Positions 1-8,760 are shown, numbered from the stretch's first letter. The stretch: DNA of 64,000 nt from Pyxidicoccus parkwaysis (GCF_017301735.1 NZ_CP071090.1:10034001-10098000); one strand, 5' to 3'. Numbers and translations are program-made. Notes: generated by a model not told the origin, from the sequence alone.

Positions 1-436
1 CTCCCTTCACATCTCTGTGGACCCCACCCGCTGCATGCGTGGCCGCCAGTGCCCGCGCGAGGCTCGCAAGAGCGCGGAGTACCTGCCGCGACGTAGGCCG
101 TTGCACGCGCGCCCATTCATACAGAGACACGCCCTCGACCCACTCCATCGCGAGATAGCGGTGGGGGATGTCTCCCGGCTGCGACCAGCTCCCATGGTCC
201 ACGAGGCGCGGGACACTCGGGTGCCGGAGACGGGAGAGCAGCTCTATCTCTCGCGCGAAGCGTTCATCGCCGGGGTACAGGGCCAGCTTGAGCGCCACGG
301 GCCCGAGGACTCCCTCCACCCCGAAGGCGCGATAGACGGCGCCATAGGCTCCACAGCCTCGCCGCTCCAGCACACGCCATGGCCCCACCCGCGTACCCGG
401 GGGCAAACGGGCCGGATGCAGTGGGCCAGGCTCCAT
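1..436 (-). CDS. Ser/Thr protein kinase, N-terminal part (cut by window edge)
   Basis: Reads on the minus strand and runs off the left edge, so only the first 145 residues are present. They hold most of the N-lobe of a Hanks-type kinase: a glycine loop ([11 protein letters not shown], residues 28-38), the ATP-binding lysine in VALK (K50), a helix-C glutamate in FAREIELL, and the catalytic loop HRDVKG (140-145, D142), where the window ends. It would phosphorylate Ser/Thr on partner proteins; no partner can be named. The ATG at 436 is preferred because GGAG lies 6 bases upstream. An in-frame ATG at 496 has no ribosome-binding site. Such kinases are abundant in myxobacteria. The family call is secure; the domains beyond the catalytic loop (often a membrane segment and sensor) are not visible. 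Confidence 0.88.
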   Translation of the reverse strand, partial: MEPGPLHPARLPPGTRVGPWRVLERRGCGAYGAVYRAFGVEGVLGPVALKLALYPGDERFAREIELLSRLRHPSVPRLVDHGSWSQPGDIPHRYLAMEWVEGVSLYEWARVQRPTSRQVLRALASLARALAATHAAGGVHRDVKG

Positions 437-594
437 GGAGTGCTCCGCAAGGCGGGAGTGGATTCGCTGCGCGCGCGGCGAGCCTACTCCCCACATCAGC
501 ACGTGTCAGCGCAATCTCCAGGGTGGGTCTCTACAATCACCTCTCCTGTCTCAGAGGAGATGCGTTCCCCGGAGTCATTCCATCCGTGAGGCAT

Positions 595-615
595 TGAGGC
601 GCGGATGGCGCCTCA
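595..615 (-). terminator. Hairpin overlapping the hydrolase stop codon
   Basis: Perfect 8-bp stem TGAGGCGC/GCGCCTCA with loop GGATG. The stem contains the stop codon of the hydrolase gene. There is no T-run after it, so this is a possible rather than a typical intrinsic terminator for the tetR-hydrolase unit. Confidence 0.35.
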
Positions 616-1560
616 GCTCCCATGCACCACGCGCAGGAGGCCGCGAGGCGGAGGCGCCGCAGAGGCCGCCGCCAGCAACTCCGGCGCGGGCCACGCATTG
701 CGCGGACGCGCCTCCGCGATGAAGTCCACCGAGGGCTTCACCACCTCCGGCGCATACAGGATGCGGTGATGCCCCAGCCCCTCCGTGCGCGTCAGCTTCG
801 CGCCCGGCCACGCGCGCGCAATCGCCTCACCCGAAGCGAATGGCACCTCCCTGTCCCCCACGTCGTGGAAGATGCGCAGCGGCACCTTCAGGAACGGCAC
901 GAACGTGGGCAGCGCCAGGTCGCGCAGCGACACGTCGAACCGCTCCTCCATCCGCTCCGCCATCCGCCGCTTCACTCCGTCCGTCAGCCCCACCGTCCTC
1001 GCGAAGTCCTCCAGCCCCCAGCGCGGGTCCGCCGGCGGAGAGATGAACACCGCGCGCTCCACCTTCAGCCCGTCCCGCATCGCCACCGCCGTGGCCGCCG
1101 CGCCAAACGAGTGCGCCACCACCGCGTACGGCCCGCCCGTCGCACGCCCCACCCACGCCACCATGTCCGCCATCTCCGGCAGCGAGCTCCGACTCCCCGT
1201 CGACACCCCGTGCCCCGGCGCGTCGTACGTCACCACCGAGAAGCCCGCCTCCACCAGCGGCGCCACGAAGGCCGTGAGCTGCCCGCCATAACCACTCCAC
1301 CCGTGCACCAACAACACGCGCGGCCCCTCGCCCCAGCTCCACACCGCCACCTTCTCCCCGCCCAGCTTCAGCACCCGCTGCTGCCCCTTCGCCAGCACCG
1401 CCTCCGCCGTGCGCGAGCGCTTCGGCCGCCGCGGCGTGAAGAACAGCTTCTCCGCCCACGCCGTCGCCGCCCACGGCGCCACCGCCCCCAGCCCCTTCGA
1501 CGTCGCCCTCACGCCCCACAGCGCCATTTTCATCCGAACGTTCGTGCTATTTTCTGCCAT
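613..1560 (-). CDS. Alpha/beta hydrolase
   Basis: A 315-residue alpha/beta-hydrolase-fold protein, probably a cytoplasmic esterase or lipase-like enzyme; the substrate is unknown. Visible features are the oxyanion-loop motif HGWSGYGG (86-93), the nucleophile elbow AHSFG (Ser151), an acid in GDREVP (Asp236), and the catalytic His in GLGHHR (264/265). The ATG at 1560 was chosen because GAGGAGG lies 8 bases upstream; a GTG at 1584 has no such site. It lies 41 bp downstream of a TetR-type regulator gene in the same direction. A copy of that regulator's presumed operator lies at codons 5-9, so repression by the regulator is likely. No signal peptide is evident. Confidence 0.85.
   Translation of the reverse strand: MAENSTNVRMKMALWGVRATSKGLGAVAPWAATAWAEKLFFTPRRPKRSRTAEAVLAKGQQRVLKLGGEKVAVWSWGEGPRVLLVHGWSGYGGQLTAFVAPLVEAGFSVVTYDAPGHGVSTGSRSSLPEMADMVAWVGRATGGPYAVVAHSFGAAATAVAMRDGLKVERAVFISPPADPRWGLEDFARTVGLTDGVKRRMAERMEERFDVSLRDLALPTFVPFLKVPLRIFHDVGDREVPFASGEAIARAWPGAKLTRTEGLGHHRILYAPEVVKPSVDFIAEARPRNAWPAPELLAAASAAPPPRGLLRVVHGS
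1535..1548. promoter_or_regulatory. TetR operator-like site 2, inside the 5' end of the hydrolase gene
   Basis: CGAACGTTCGTGCT. It contains the perfect 10-bp palindrome CGAACGTTCG and matches 12 of 14 bases of the site upstream of the adjacent tetR gene (2213-2226). The shared pattern is nGnACGnnCGTnCT. Its position just after the start codon would suit roadblock repression, or the true hydrolase start could be the ATG at 1533 or 1527. Confidence 0.5.
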
Positions 1561-1601
1561 GAAGAGGTCCTCCTCGAAGGACACGGGATGCAGTCAGGAA
1601 G

Positions 1602-2201
1602 TCAGTGCGTGGGGTTGCGGGCGGCGGCGAGCAGCGCCTCGAAGGCGCGCTGGGCCCGGGCTTCGGCCTTCGGGTCTCGCATCAGCCGCTGCGCGTGGTG
1701 GTAGCCCAGCATGGCCGCGTACTCGTCGTGGGCGAACTGCTCCACGTCCACGTCCTTGCGGAAGTGTCCCTCCGCCACGGCGATGCGCGCGGCCTGCGCG
1801 AGACAGTCCAGCCAGTCCCGCTGGCTCTGCACCAGCGCGTCCCGCGCGGGGCCTTCCGCGTCGTCCAATTCCGTCGCCGCCGCCACGAAGATGCAGCCGC
1901 CGTCGAGGAGCTTGTTCCTGTCCCACGCGAGCCAGCCCTCGAAGAGGGCACGCACGCGAGGCTCGCCCCGGGGCCGCGCGAGGGCCGGGCGGATGACCCG
2001 CTCGGTGAAGACGTCCGTGGCCGCCTGGAGCACCTGGACCTGCAGCTCCGTCTTGGACTTGAAGTGCGCGAACAGGCCGCTCTTGGAGAGGTTCAACTCC
2101 TCCGCCAGCCCGCCAATGCTCAGCCCCTGCAGGCCCACACGGCTCGCGAGCTGCACGGCCCGCTCGAGGATGGCCTGATGGGTGAGCTCTCCCTTGCGCA
2201 T
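1602..2201 (-). CDS. TetR/AcrR-family transcriptional regulator
   Basis: A 199-residue TetR-family repressor. The N-terminal helix-turn-helix is clear (residues about 20-55, with SIGGLAEELNLSKSGLFAHF). The C-terminal half is an all-helical ligand-binding region containing GGCIFVAAATELDD, a pattern seen in the TetR subfamily with LSKSGLFAHF recognition helices. It is encoded just upstream of an alpha/beta hydrolase in the same direction. A 14-bp imperfect palindrome lies 12 bp before its own start codon, and a near copy lies at the hydrolase start. I infer autoregulation and control of the hydrolase. The inducer is unknown. Confidence 0.92.
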   Translation of the reverse strand: MRKGELTHQAILERAVQLASRVGLQGLSIGGLAEELNLSKSGLFAHFKSKTELQVQVLQAATDVFTERVIRPALARPRGEPRVRALFEGWLAWDRNKLLDGGCIFVAAATELDDAEGPARDALVQSQRDWLDCLAQAARIAVAEGHFRKDVDVEQFAHDEYAAMLGYHHAQRLMRDPKAEARAQRAFEALLAAARNPTH

Positions 2202-2212
2202 GGACCTTATTT

Positions 2213-2226
2213 AGAACGCTCGTGCT
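2213..2226. promoter_or_regulatory. TetR operator-like site 1, upstream of tetR
   Basis: AGAACGCTCGTGCT fits the two-fold pattern AGnACGnnCGTnCT exactly. It sits 12 bp upstream of the tetR ATG, within a short AT-richer stretch, where a repressor would block transcription initiation. A near-identical site lies at 1535-1548. Confidence 0.55.
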
Positions 2227-2258
2227 TTTTCCGCAACCCCATCTACGCGGCGAGGCGC

Positions 2259-2699
2259 TCAGCCCTCGGTGTTGCGGAGGAAGTCGGCCACCTGGGCGAA
2301 GCGCTCGTCGAGGAAGCGGCGCAGGCCGCCGGTGACGCCCCTCGTGTCCATGGCGCGCTGCATGGAGCGCAGCCAGGCGTCGCGCATGGCGAGGTCCACG
2401 GGCAGGTGTCCGTGGCGCATGCGCAGCCTCGGGTGGCCGTGGCGCTCGGAGTAGTGCTGGGGCCCGCCCAGCCAGCCCATGAGGAAGAGGCCGAAGCGCT
2501 CTCGCGTGCCCGCATTCACGCGGCCCTGCGCGTCCAGCTCGTGCAGCTTCGCCAGCGCCGGCTCCTCGGCGTCCATGGCGTCGTAGAAGGCGTGGGCCAG
2601 CGCGCGCACCGCTTCCTCTCCACCGAGTCGCTGGTACGGCGTGTCATCCAGGGTGGGCACCCAGTCATCCGAGGGGGGCAGCTTCAGTTCAACGGGCAT
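2259..2699 (-). CDS. Truncated haemoglobin, group II type
   Basis: A 146-residue globin of the truncated 2-over-2 class, expected to bind haem and O2 or NO in the cytoplasm. Motifs fit group II (GlbO-like): YQRLGG near the N terminus, Tyr39 at the usual B10 position (HAFYDAMD), the FLMGWLGGPQHYSERHGHP stretch, the proximal His in RMRH (His96), and RDAWL with the conserved Trp109. The ATG at 2699, preceded by AAGGA, gives the family's usual length; upstream in-frame starts lack a binding site. It is divergent from the histidine kinase at 2870 across 170 bp; any regulatory link is a guess. Confidence 0.88.
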   Translation of the reverse strand: MPVELKLPPSDDWVPTLDDTPYQRLGGEEAVRALAHAFYDAMDAEEPALAKLHELDAQGRVNAGTRERFGLFLMGWLGGPQHYSERHGHPRLRMRHGHLPVDLAMRDAWLRSMQRAMDTRGVTGGLRRFLDERFAQVADFLRNTEG

Positions 2700-2869
2700 G
2701 GCTTCCTTCAACGTCGAGGACTCGGCGCACCATCCTGTCGCCAAGGCGCGCCAGACGCACGCGCAACGATTGCGCGCCCGCCCGGCGAGCGAGGTGGCGA
2801 ACGGTGCACACCCCGCCAGACGGAGAATTGACCGCGTGAAGAAGGGGTTGCTAAGGCCTCGACCCTCCC

Positions 2870-5335
2870 GTGAATCCCTCCTCCGGCGTCACATCGCCCG
2901 AAGCACCCCCACTCCCCCTGGTCTGGGTGCTGGACGACAGCCCGGCGGAGACGGAGGTCATCCGGCGCGCGCTCGCCTCCACCTGCGACGTCGCCGCGTT
3001 CGCGGATGGGGCGGCGCTGCTGGAGTCCCTGGGCCCGCGCGCCATGCCCGAGGTGCTGGTGGTGGACTGGTTCCTCCCCGGCATGACGGGGCTGGACGTG
3101 TGCCGCTTCCTGCGCGGCAACCCCGCCACCGCGCACCTGCCCGTGCTGCTGCTCACCTCCAACACGCACCCGGATGACGTCGTGGAAGGACTGACGGCGG
3201 GCGCCAACGACTACGTCTTCAAGCCCTTCCGTCCCGCGGAGCTGGCCGCGCGTGTGGGGGCGCTCGCGCGCTGGGAGCGCACGCGGCGGCAGGCCCTGGA
3301 GGATGAGCGCGCGCGGCGCCTGCTGGTCGAGGGCACGCTGTCGGAAGTCCAGGTGGCGGAGGAGCGCGCGTGGCGCAGCGAGCTGCGCTTCCGGCTGGCG
3401 GCGCGCGCCACGCGGGACGCGGTGTGGGAGTGGGACCCGCGCACGGGCTCGGTGGACTGGACGAGCGGCGTGCACGAGGTGTTCGGCTACTCGCCCTCGG
3501 CGGTGCGTGACACCTTCCAGTGGTGGGAGGAGCGCCTGCACCCGGAGGACCGCGAGCGCGTGGTGCGGGGAATCCAGGCAACGCTCTCCGGCACGGAGCA
3601 CGAGTGGCAGGACACCTACCGCTTCCAGCGCGCGGACGGCTCGTGGGCCCGCGTGGTGGACCGGTGCCACATCGTCCGCGACGCGAAGGACATGGCGGTG
3701 CAGGTGGTGGGGGCCATGCAGGACGTCACCGAGCACCACGAGGCGGAGGCCGCCCGCGCCCGGCTGCTGGAGCTGGAGCGCCGCGCGCGCGAGGAGGCGG
3801 ACCGTCAGCGCGCCATGCTGGCCACCCTCTTCGAGCAGGTGCCCGCGCTGCTCGGCGTGCTGCGCGCCCCGGACCGGTGCTTCGTGGTGGCCAACGCGCG
3901 GATGCGGCAGCTCTTCGGAGAGCGCCCGCTGGTGGGGCGCCCCATCCACCAGGCCCTGCCGGAGTTGGAGGGCCAGGGGCTGTTGGAGCTGCTGGACACG
4001 GTGTTCGCCACCGGCGAGCCCTTCAGCGCCCGGGAGATGCCCGCGCGCGTGGACCGGCGCAACGACGGCACGCTGTCCGAGGGCTTCTTCGACTTCATGT
4101 ACCAGCCCATGCTGGACGCGGCGGGCCGGGTGGAGGCCGTCATCCTCTTCGCGGTGGAGGTGACGGACACGGTGCTGGCGCGGCGCAAGGAGTCCGAGCT
4201 GGCCGGAGCGCTGCGCGAGAGCGAGCAGCGGCTGCGCTCGGCGCTGGCGGCGGCCAACGTGGGGACGTGGCGGATGGAGCTGGCGTCGCGGATGGAGCTG
4301 CGCGACGCGAACTTCAACCGCATCCTGGGGCTGGAGGCGCGGGAGACGGTCTCCCCGCAGGCGGACTTCCTCGCTCGCGTGCACCCGGAGGACCGGCCCT
4401 CCGTCGAAGCGCACACCGAGCGCGCCATCCGCGAGCGAGGCGCCTTCGAGGCGGAGTACCGCGTGCTCCGCGCGGACGGCGTGGTGCGGTGGATACGGGA
4501 CCAGGGGCGCGTGCTGCCGGATGCGCGGGGCGTGCCCACGTACTTCACCGGCGCGCTGGCGGACATCACCGAGCCGAAGCGGCTGACGGCGGAGATGCGC
4601 GCGCGCGCGGACTTCGAGCGGCAGCTCATCGGCATCGTGAGCCACGATTTGCGCAACCCGCTGAGCGCCATCACGCTGGCGGTGTCCGTGCTGTTGCAGC
4701 GCGGCGGACTGGACGAGCGGATGGAGCGGCACGTGCAGCGCATCCATCGCTCGGCGGAGCGGGCGACGCGGATGATTCGCGACCTGCTGGACTTCACGCG
4801 GGCGCGGCAGGGCGGAGGCATTCCGGTGTTCCCCCGCGCGGTGGAACTGCGCGAGGTGGTGCACGCGGTGGTGGACGAGGTGCAGGCGGCGTCACCGGGG
4901 CGGCGCATCCGCTCGGAGTTCGAGGGGAGCGGCGCGGGGACGTGGGACCCGGACCGGCTGGCGCAGGCACTGAGCAACCTGGTGGGCAATGCGTTGCAGT
5001 ACAGCCCGCCAGACACACCGGTGCGCTTGGTGGCGCGAGGCACGGAGCACGGCGTGGAGGTCGAGGTCCACAACCAGGGGACGCCGATTGCGCCGGAGCG
5101 GCTGCCGCGCATCTTCGAGCCGCTGGAGCGCGGCGCGGAGCGGCCGGAGGACCGCGGAGGCCGGAGCATCGGCCTGGGGCTCTACATCGTCCGCAGCATC
5201 ATCCAGGCGCACGGAGGCACGGTGGACGTGACGTCCACGGCCGAGGCGGGCACCACCTTCACCGTGCGCCTGCCGCGCCATGCGCCCGTGTCCGCCACCG
5301 CGAACCGCGCGGACATGGACGAGGTGGCGGGGTAA
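2870..5335 (+). CDS. Receiver-PAS-PAS-PAS sensor histidine kinase
   Basis: An 821-residue cytoplasmic signalling protein. Domain order: receiver (about 16-135; acidic pair D22/D23, phosphoacceptor D66 in VVDWFLPG, K118 in FKPF), then three PAS-like regions (about 176-290 with WEWDPRTGSVDW and HPEDRERV; 318-440; 445-575 with HPEDRPSVEAH), a dimerisation/phosphotransfer domain (H592 in SHDLRNPLS) and an ATPase domain (GNALQYSP, then GLGLYIV). An N-terminal receiver means it can probably be driven by another kinase as well as by PAS ligands. No membrane segment is seen. The GTG at 2870 is the first start giving a complete receiver, but its ribosome-binding site is weak. No partner response regulator is adjacent. 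Confidence 0.9.
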   Translation: MNPSSGVTSPEAPPLPLVWVLDDSPAETEVIRRALASTCDVAAFADGAALLESLGPRAMPEVLVVDWFLPGMTGLDVCRFLRGNPATAHLPVLLLTSNTHPDDVVEGLTAGANDYVFKPFRPAELAARVGALARWERTRRQALEDERARRLLVEGTLSEVQVAEERAWRSELRFRLAARATRDAVWEWDPRTGSVDWTSGVHEVFGYSPSAVRDTFQWWEERLHPEDRERVVRGIQATLSGTEHEWQDTYRFQRADGSWARVVDRCHIVRDAKDMAVQVVGAMQDVTEHHEAEAARARLLELERRAREEADRQRAMLATLFEQVPALLGVLRAPDRCFVVANARMRQLFGERPLVGRPIHQALPELEGQGLLELLDTVFATGEPFSAREMPARVDRRNDGTLSEGFFDFMYQPMLDAAGRVEAVILFAVEVTDTVLARRKESELAGALRESEQRLRSALAAANVGTWRMELASRMELRDANFNRILGLEARETVSPQADFLARVHPEDRPSVEAHTERAIRERGAFEAEYRVLRADGVVRWIRDQGRVLPDARGVPTYFTGALADITEPKRLTAEMRARADFERQLIGIVSHDLRNPLSAITLAVSVLLQRGGLDERMERHVQRIHRSAERATRMIRDLLDFTRARQGGGIPVFPRAVELREVVHAVVDEVQAASPGRRIRSEFEGSGAGTWDPDRLAQALSNLVGNALQYSPPDTPVRLVARGTEHGVEVEVHNQGTPIAPERLPRIFEPLERGAERPEDRGGRSIGLGLYIVRSIIQAHGGTVDVTSTAEAGTTFTVRLPRHAPVSATANRADMDEVAG

Positions 5336-5341
5336 CGCGTC

Positions 5342-5359
5342 CCGCGTCCGGAGACGCGG
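5342..5359. terminator. Hairpin between convergent genes
   Basis: Perfect 7-bp stem CCGCGTC/GACGCGG with loop CGGA, 6 bp after the histidine kinase stop and before the end of the convergent exonuclease gene. It could terminate from either side; there is no T-run. Confidence 0.4.
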
Positions 5360-5374
5360 CGCCTTCACCGCGTC

Positions 5375-6259
5375 TCAGGCCGCCCAGCGCTTCGGGCGGC
5401 GCTTCAGCGTGGTGAGGCCCAGCCGGTCGCACATCGCCTCGAATCGCGCCTTCGGCACGCCCTTCCACTCCAGGTCCGCCAGTGACGCCGTGCCGGGCAG
5501 CGGCGCGTCCGTCACCAGCGTGGCCAGCTTGCGGTACAGCAGCGCGGCCTCACGGTGCTCACGCAGCGTGGCCGCCAGCTTGTCCGCGCCTCGCGGGCGC
5601 GCCGTCCACGTGGACGCGTCAGCGGGAATCGCCTCCAGGTGGCCGTACGCGGAGAGCAATGCGGACGCGCCCTTCTCGCCGAAGCCCGGCAGCCCGGGGA
5701 TGCCGTCCGCGTCGTCGCCCATCAGGCCCAGCAGGTCCGGCACGCTCGCGGGCGGCACGCCCAGCTTCGCGCGAACGCCGTCCTCGTCGTATTCCTTCTC
5801 CTGCCGCCGGTCCACCTGCACCACCTTCTTGCCCCGCACGCACTGGCCCAAATCCTTGTCCGGCGTCATCAGGCGCACCTGCTCCACCTCGCCCGCGAAG
5901 CGCGCCGCCGCCGTGGAGAGCGCGTCGTCCGCCTCGAACTCCTTCATGGACCACGCCGTGACACCCAGCGCTCGCACCGCCTCCTCCGCCAGATTGAACT
6001 GCGCGTGCAATTCCGGCGGCACGCCCTCGTCGCTCTTGTAGCCGGCGAACAGCGCGTTGCGGAACGAGCGGATGGGGTTGTCGAAGGCCACCGCCACGTG
6101 CGTCACGGACTCCGTCGCGTCGTGCAGCAGCATCAGCAGCGACGACATCAACCCCGCTGTCGCCTTCACGTCCTGCCCGTCCGGGGCCGAGTGGCCGGGC
6201 CGGGGCGAGAAGTGGGCTCGGTACAGCTCATACGTCCCATCCACGAGGTGCAGGCGCAT
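5375..6259 (-). CDS. 5'-3' exonuclease / flap-endonuclease-type nuclease
   Basis: A 294-residue stand-alone nuclease of the family that forms the N-terminal domain of DNA polymerase I. It begins with a PIN-like segment (MRLHLVDGTYELYRAH) and carries the metal-binding acidic motifs EADDAL and TPDKDLGQCV. A helix-3-turn-helix DNA-binding segment follows (LMGDDADGIPGLPGFGEKGA). It would remove 5' flaps or RNA primers. The ATG at 6259 is chosen because the protein fold starts there; the in-frame sequence upstream looks like non-coding DNA. It is convergent with the kinase at 2870 and divergent from the lipoprotein at 6476. Confidence 0.9.
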   Translation of the reverse strand: MRLHLVDGTYELYRAHFSPRPGHSAPDGQDVKATAGLMSSLLMLLHDATESVTHVAVAFDNPIRSFRNALFAGYKSDEGVPPELHAQFNLAEEAVRALGVTAWSMKEFEADDALSTAAARFAGEVEQVRLMTPDKDLGQCVRGKKVVQVDRRQEKEYDEDGVRAKLGVPPASVPDLLGLMGDDADGIPGLPGFGEKGASALLSAYGHLEAIPADASTWTARPRGADKLAATLREHREAALLYRKLATLVTDAPLPGTASLADLEWKGVPKARFEAMCDRLGLTTLKRRPKRWAA

Positions 6260-6475
6260 ACCGCGCGGTCTACCTCCGTCGGTGCGCTCCGGCCAGTCCT
6301 CAGGCGCGCCAGGGCAAGAGGACTCGTACCCGGGGGCCGGGGCCCGCGCGCCTGCCCGCCCCCTCTTCAGGCATCTCACTCCCAGGTGGATTGCCGGCCT
6401 GCAGGGGCGGCCCCACCTCTGGGTTTGGGCGCGGCGTCTCGCGCCCGGTGCTGCCGTGACGGCCGGAGGTGAACC

Positions 6476-6835
6476 GTGCGCCCGAAGCTGCTTGCCGCCG
6501 TGCTGTGCCTGACCCTCTTCGGGTGTGCCAGCAAGCAGGTTGTTCCCACCCACAACGAAAGCCGCGTGCAGGCCGAAGCCTCGCTGAAGGCCGCGGAGAG
6601 CGCCGGCGCCAGCCGCGTCCCCGAGGCCGCCCAGCACATGGAGTTCGCCCGGCAGCAGATTGCCGATGCCGAGCGGCTGCTCGTCGAAGGAGAGCAGGAG
6701 GCCGCGGACATGCGCTTCAGGCAGGCCGAGGCGGATGCGGACCTGGCGCTCGCGCTGGCCCGCTCGATTCCCCTCGAGCGTGAGGCGCAGCGTGCCACCC
6801 AGCAAGCCGAGGCCGCGCGGCGCAGCCTTCAGTGA
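6476..6835 (+). CDS. DUF4398 lipoprotein
   Basis: A 119-residue predicted lipoprotein. The signal peptide ends in a lipobox, LTLFGC, so the mature protein starts at Cys17. The remainder is helical and Ala/Glu/Gln-rich, with repeated AE(A/L) heptad-like spacing typical of DUF4398 proteins, which are envelope-associated and of unknown function. The GTG start is supported by GGAGG about 7 bases upstream. It lies 29 bp before an OmpA-type protein that itself begins with a DUF4398-like segment, so the two probably form an operon and act together at the envelope. Confidence 0.82.
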   Translation: MRPKLLAAVLCLTLFGCASKQVVPTHNESRVQAEASLKAAESAGASRVPEAAQHMEFARQQIADAERLLVEGEQEAADMRFRQAEADADLALALARSIPLEREAQRATQQAEAARRSLQ

Positions 6836-6864
6836 GCTGCCCACCACCCCGAGAGGAGAGCGTC

Positions 6865-8568
6865 ATGGTGTGTTGGAAGCGTGGATGGAAGGCCCTCGTC
6901 GGGGCCACGGCCTTGGTCGCGGTGGGCTGCGCGTCGGGACCGCCACCGAAGGAACTGCTGGACGCGCGCACCGCGTACCAGGAGCTGTCCACCAGCCCTC
7001 AGGGGCGTGAGCGCCCGGAGGACGTGGCCGAGGCCCATGACGCCCTGCTGCAAGCCGAGCGCGAGTACGACAGCAGCAAGGACTCGCCGCGCACGCGCTC
7101 GCTCGCGTACATCGCGTTGCGCAAGGCGGAGACGGCGGAGGCTCGGGGCAACGCGGAGCTCGCCGCGCGCCAGCGGGCCGAGGCGCAGGCGTCGCTCGCC
7201 AAGACGCAGGCGATGCAGCAGCAGCGCGCCCAGTCCGAGCTGGACGCGGCAAGGCAGCAGCTCGCCCAGGCGGAGCAGGAGCGGCAGCAGGCGCTCGCGC
7301 AGCAGCAGCGGGCCGCGCAGATGGCGCAGTCGCAGCAGGCGGAGGCGCAGCGCCTGCGACAGGAAGCGCTGCAGCGCCAGCAGGAGGCGGAGCAGCTGAA
7401 GGCCCAGGCCGAGCAGCGGCAGGCGGAGGCCCAGCAACACCAGCAGGAGGAGCAGAGTCGCATGCAGGCCGAACAGCAGCGGCTGACGCAGCAGAACCAG
7501 GAGCTCCAGCAGCGCACGGCGCAGCTCGAGCAGGAGCGTCAGGCACGGCAGCAGGCCGAGCAGCAGGCGGCGCAGGAGCGCCAGGCGCGCGTGGAAGCCG
7601 AGCGCAATGCCGCCGCGGCGTTGACGAAGCTGCAGCAGACGGAGAAGGGCCTGAAGGTACGCGAGGAGGCGCGCGGCCTCGTGGTGACGCTCTCCGGCAG
7701 CGTGCTCTTCGCGTCGGGCGCGGTGGACCTGTTGCCTTCGGCGCGGGACCGGTTGAACGAAGTGGCGGACGTGCTGATGGAGACGAAGGCCCCGCTGCTC
7801 ATCGAGGGGCACACGGATTCGCAGGGCTCGGACGCGTACAACGAGGACCTGTCCTACCGCCGTGCCGAGAGCGTGCGTGAGTTCCTGACGGCGCGCGGCG
7901 TGCCGCCGGAGCGCATCAACATCCGCGGCTACGGCGAGTACCGGCCCGTGGCGTCCAACAAGACGCCCGAGGGCCGGGCCAACAACCGCCGCGTGGAAAT
8001 CATCATCGAGCACCCGCAGGCCGTGGGCGGCAGTGGGGCACAGCAGGGCACGGGCGGCGCGGGCTCGCAGCAGCCTTCGCAGATGCAGCCGTCGCAGCAG
8101 GGCGCGGGCTCGCAGTCCTCGCAGGGTGGACAGGAGCAACAGCCGCAGCAGGGCATGGGCGGCGCGGGTTCGCAGCAGCCGACGCAGCAGGGCACGGGCT
8201 CACAGAGCGGCCAGGTGCAACAGCCACAGCAGGGCATGGGCGGCACGGGCTCGCAGCCTTCGCAGGGCACGGGCGGCGCTGGCGCGCAGCAGGGAACCTC
8301 GGGCGAGCAGCAGCAGTACCCGGGCGGAAGCGGCCTGCCGCAGGCCACGCCTCCGGAGCGAGGCACGACAGGTGACGGCACGGGCGGCAGTGGCCAGGAC
8401 GTGGGCACGAGCCACTCCGCGCCTCCAGCGCAGCCCTCGGACCAGAGCAGCGGCGACGTGGAGGGTCAGGGAGGGAGCGGCTCGCTCGACACGAACGTGC
8501 AGGAAGGCGCCACTCCTCCGCAGCCCGGAGCCCAGCCCAAGAACAGCGACACGCAGCCTCCACGCTGA
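6865..8568 (+). CDS. OmpA-family lipoprotein with coiled coil and Gln/Gly-rich tail
   Basis: A 567-residue envelope protein. Order: signal peptide with lipobox (VAVGC), a DUF4398-like segment (about 30-100), a long Gln/Ala/Glu-rich coiled coil (about 100-275), a C-terminal OmpA peptidoglycan-binding domain (about 280-385, with IEGHTDSQGSDAYNEDLS and RAESVREFL and NRRVEIII), then a roughly 180-residue low-complexity tail of repeated QQP, QGMGG(A/T)GSQ and QQGTGSQ units. It probably tethers the outer membrane to peptidoglycan. The ATG at 6865 follows GAGAGGAGAG; an in-frame upstream ATG would remove the N-terminal signal. A strong hairpin terminator follows. The tail is unusual for OmpA proteins and is built from imperfect DNA repeats at about 8030-8330. 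Confidence 0.88.
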   Translation: MVCWKRGWKALVGATALVAVGCASGPPPKELLDARTAYQELSTSPQGRERPEDVAEAHDALLQAEREYDSSKDSPRTRSLAYIALRKAETAEARGNAELAARQRAEAQASLAKTQAMQQQRAQSELDAARQQLAQAEQERQQALAQQQRAAQMAQSQQAEAQRLRQEALQRQQEAEQLKAQAEQRQAEAQQHQQEEQSRMQAEQQRLTQQNQELQQRTAQLEQERQARQQAEQQAAQERQARVEAERNAAAALTKLQQTEKGLKVREEARGLVVTLSGSVLFASGAVDLLPSARDRLNEVADVLMETKAPLLIEGHTDSQGSDAYNEDLSYRRAESVREFLTARGVPPERINIRGYGEYRPVASNKTPEGRANNRRVEIIIEHPQAVGGSGAQQGTGGAGSQQPSQMQPSQQGAGSQSSQGGQEQQPQQGMGGAGSQQPTQQGTGSQSGQVQQPQQGMGGTGSQPSQGTGGAGAQQGTSGEQQQYPGGSGLPQATPPERGTTGDGTGGSGQDVGTSHSAPPAQPSDQSSGDVEGQGGSGSLDTNVQEGATPPQPGAQPKNSDTQPPR

Positions 8569-8592
8569 GCCTCTGTGTGATTGAGCGTTCTC

Positions 8593-8626
8593 GGACCCTC
8601 GTGGCGATGGCTGGCCACGAGGGTCC
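8593..8626 (+). terminator. Strong hairpin terminator after the OmpA-type gene
   Basis: Perfect 13-bp stem GGACCCTCGTGGC/GCCACGAGGGTCC with an 8-base loop, 24 bp after the stop codon. It ends the DUF4398-OmpA unit and separates it from the kinase gene at 8761. Confidence 0.7.
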
Positions 8627-8760
8627 TCGTGCATCCAGACCTCGAAAAGGGAACCCGCCATGCTTCGGGGCTCTTGGGTTCGCGCAGCCGAACAGCTAAG
8701 CCCCTACCCACGTTCACGGGGAGCCTGGGCGCAGTGCTCGGGCACGGAGTGGGTGGGACC

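Noticed and set aside
622-1704. 360-residue Arg/His-rich plus-strand ORF
   Set aside because: Antisense shadow of the hydrolase gene; composition is that of a GC-rich reverse frame.
2708-4864. 718-residue minus-strand ORF opposite the receiver-PAS kinase
   Set aside because: Arg/His/Leu-rich reverse-frame composition, no domain; the plus strand has complete receiver, PAS and kinase motifs.
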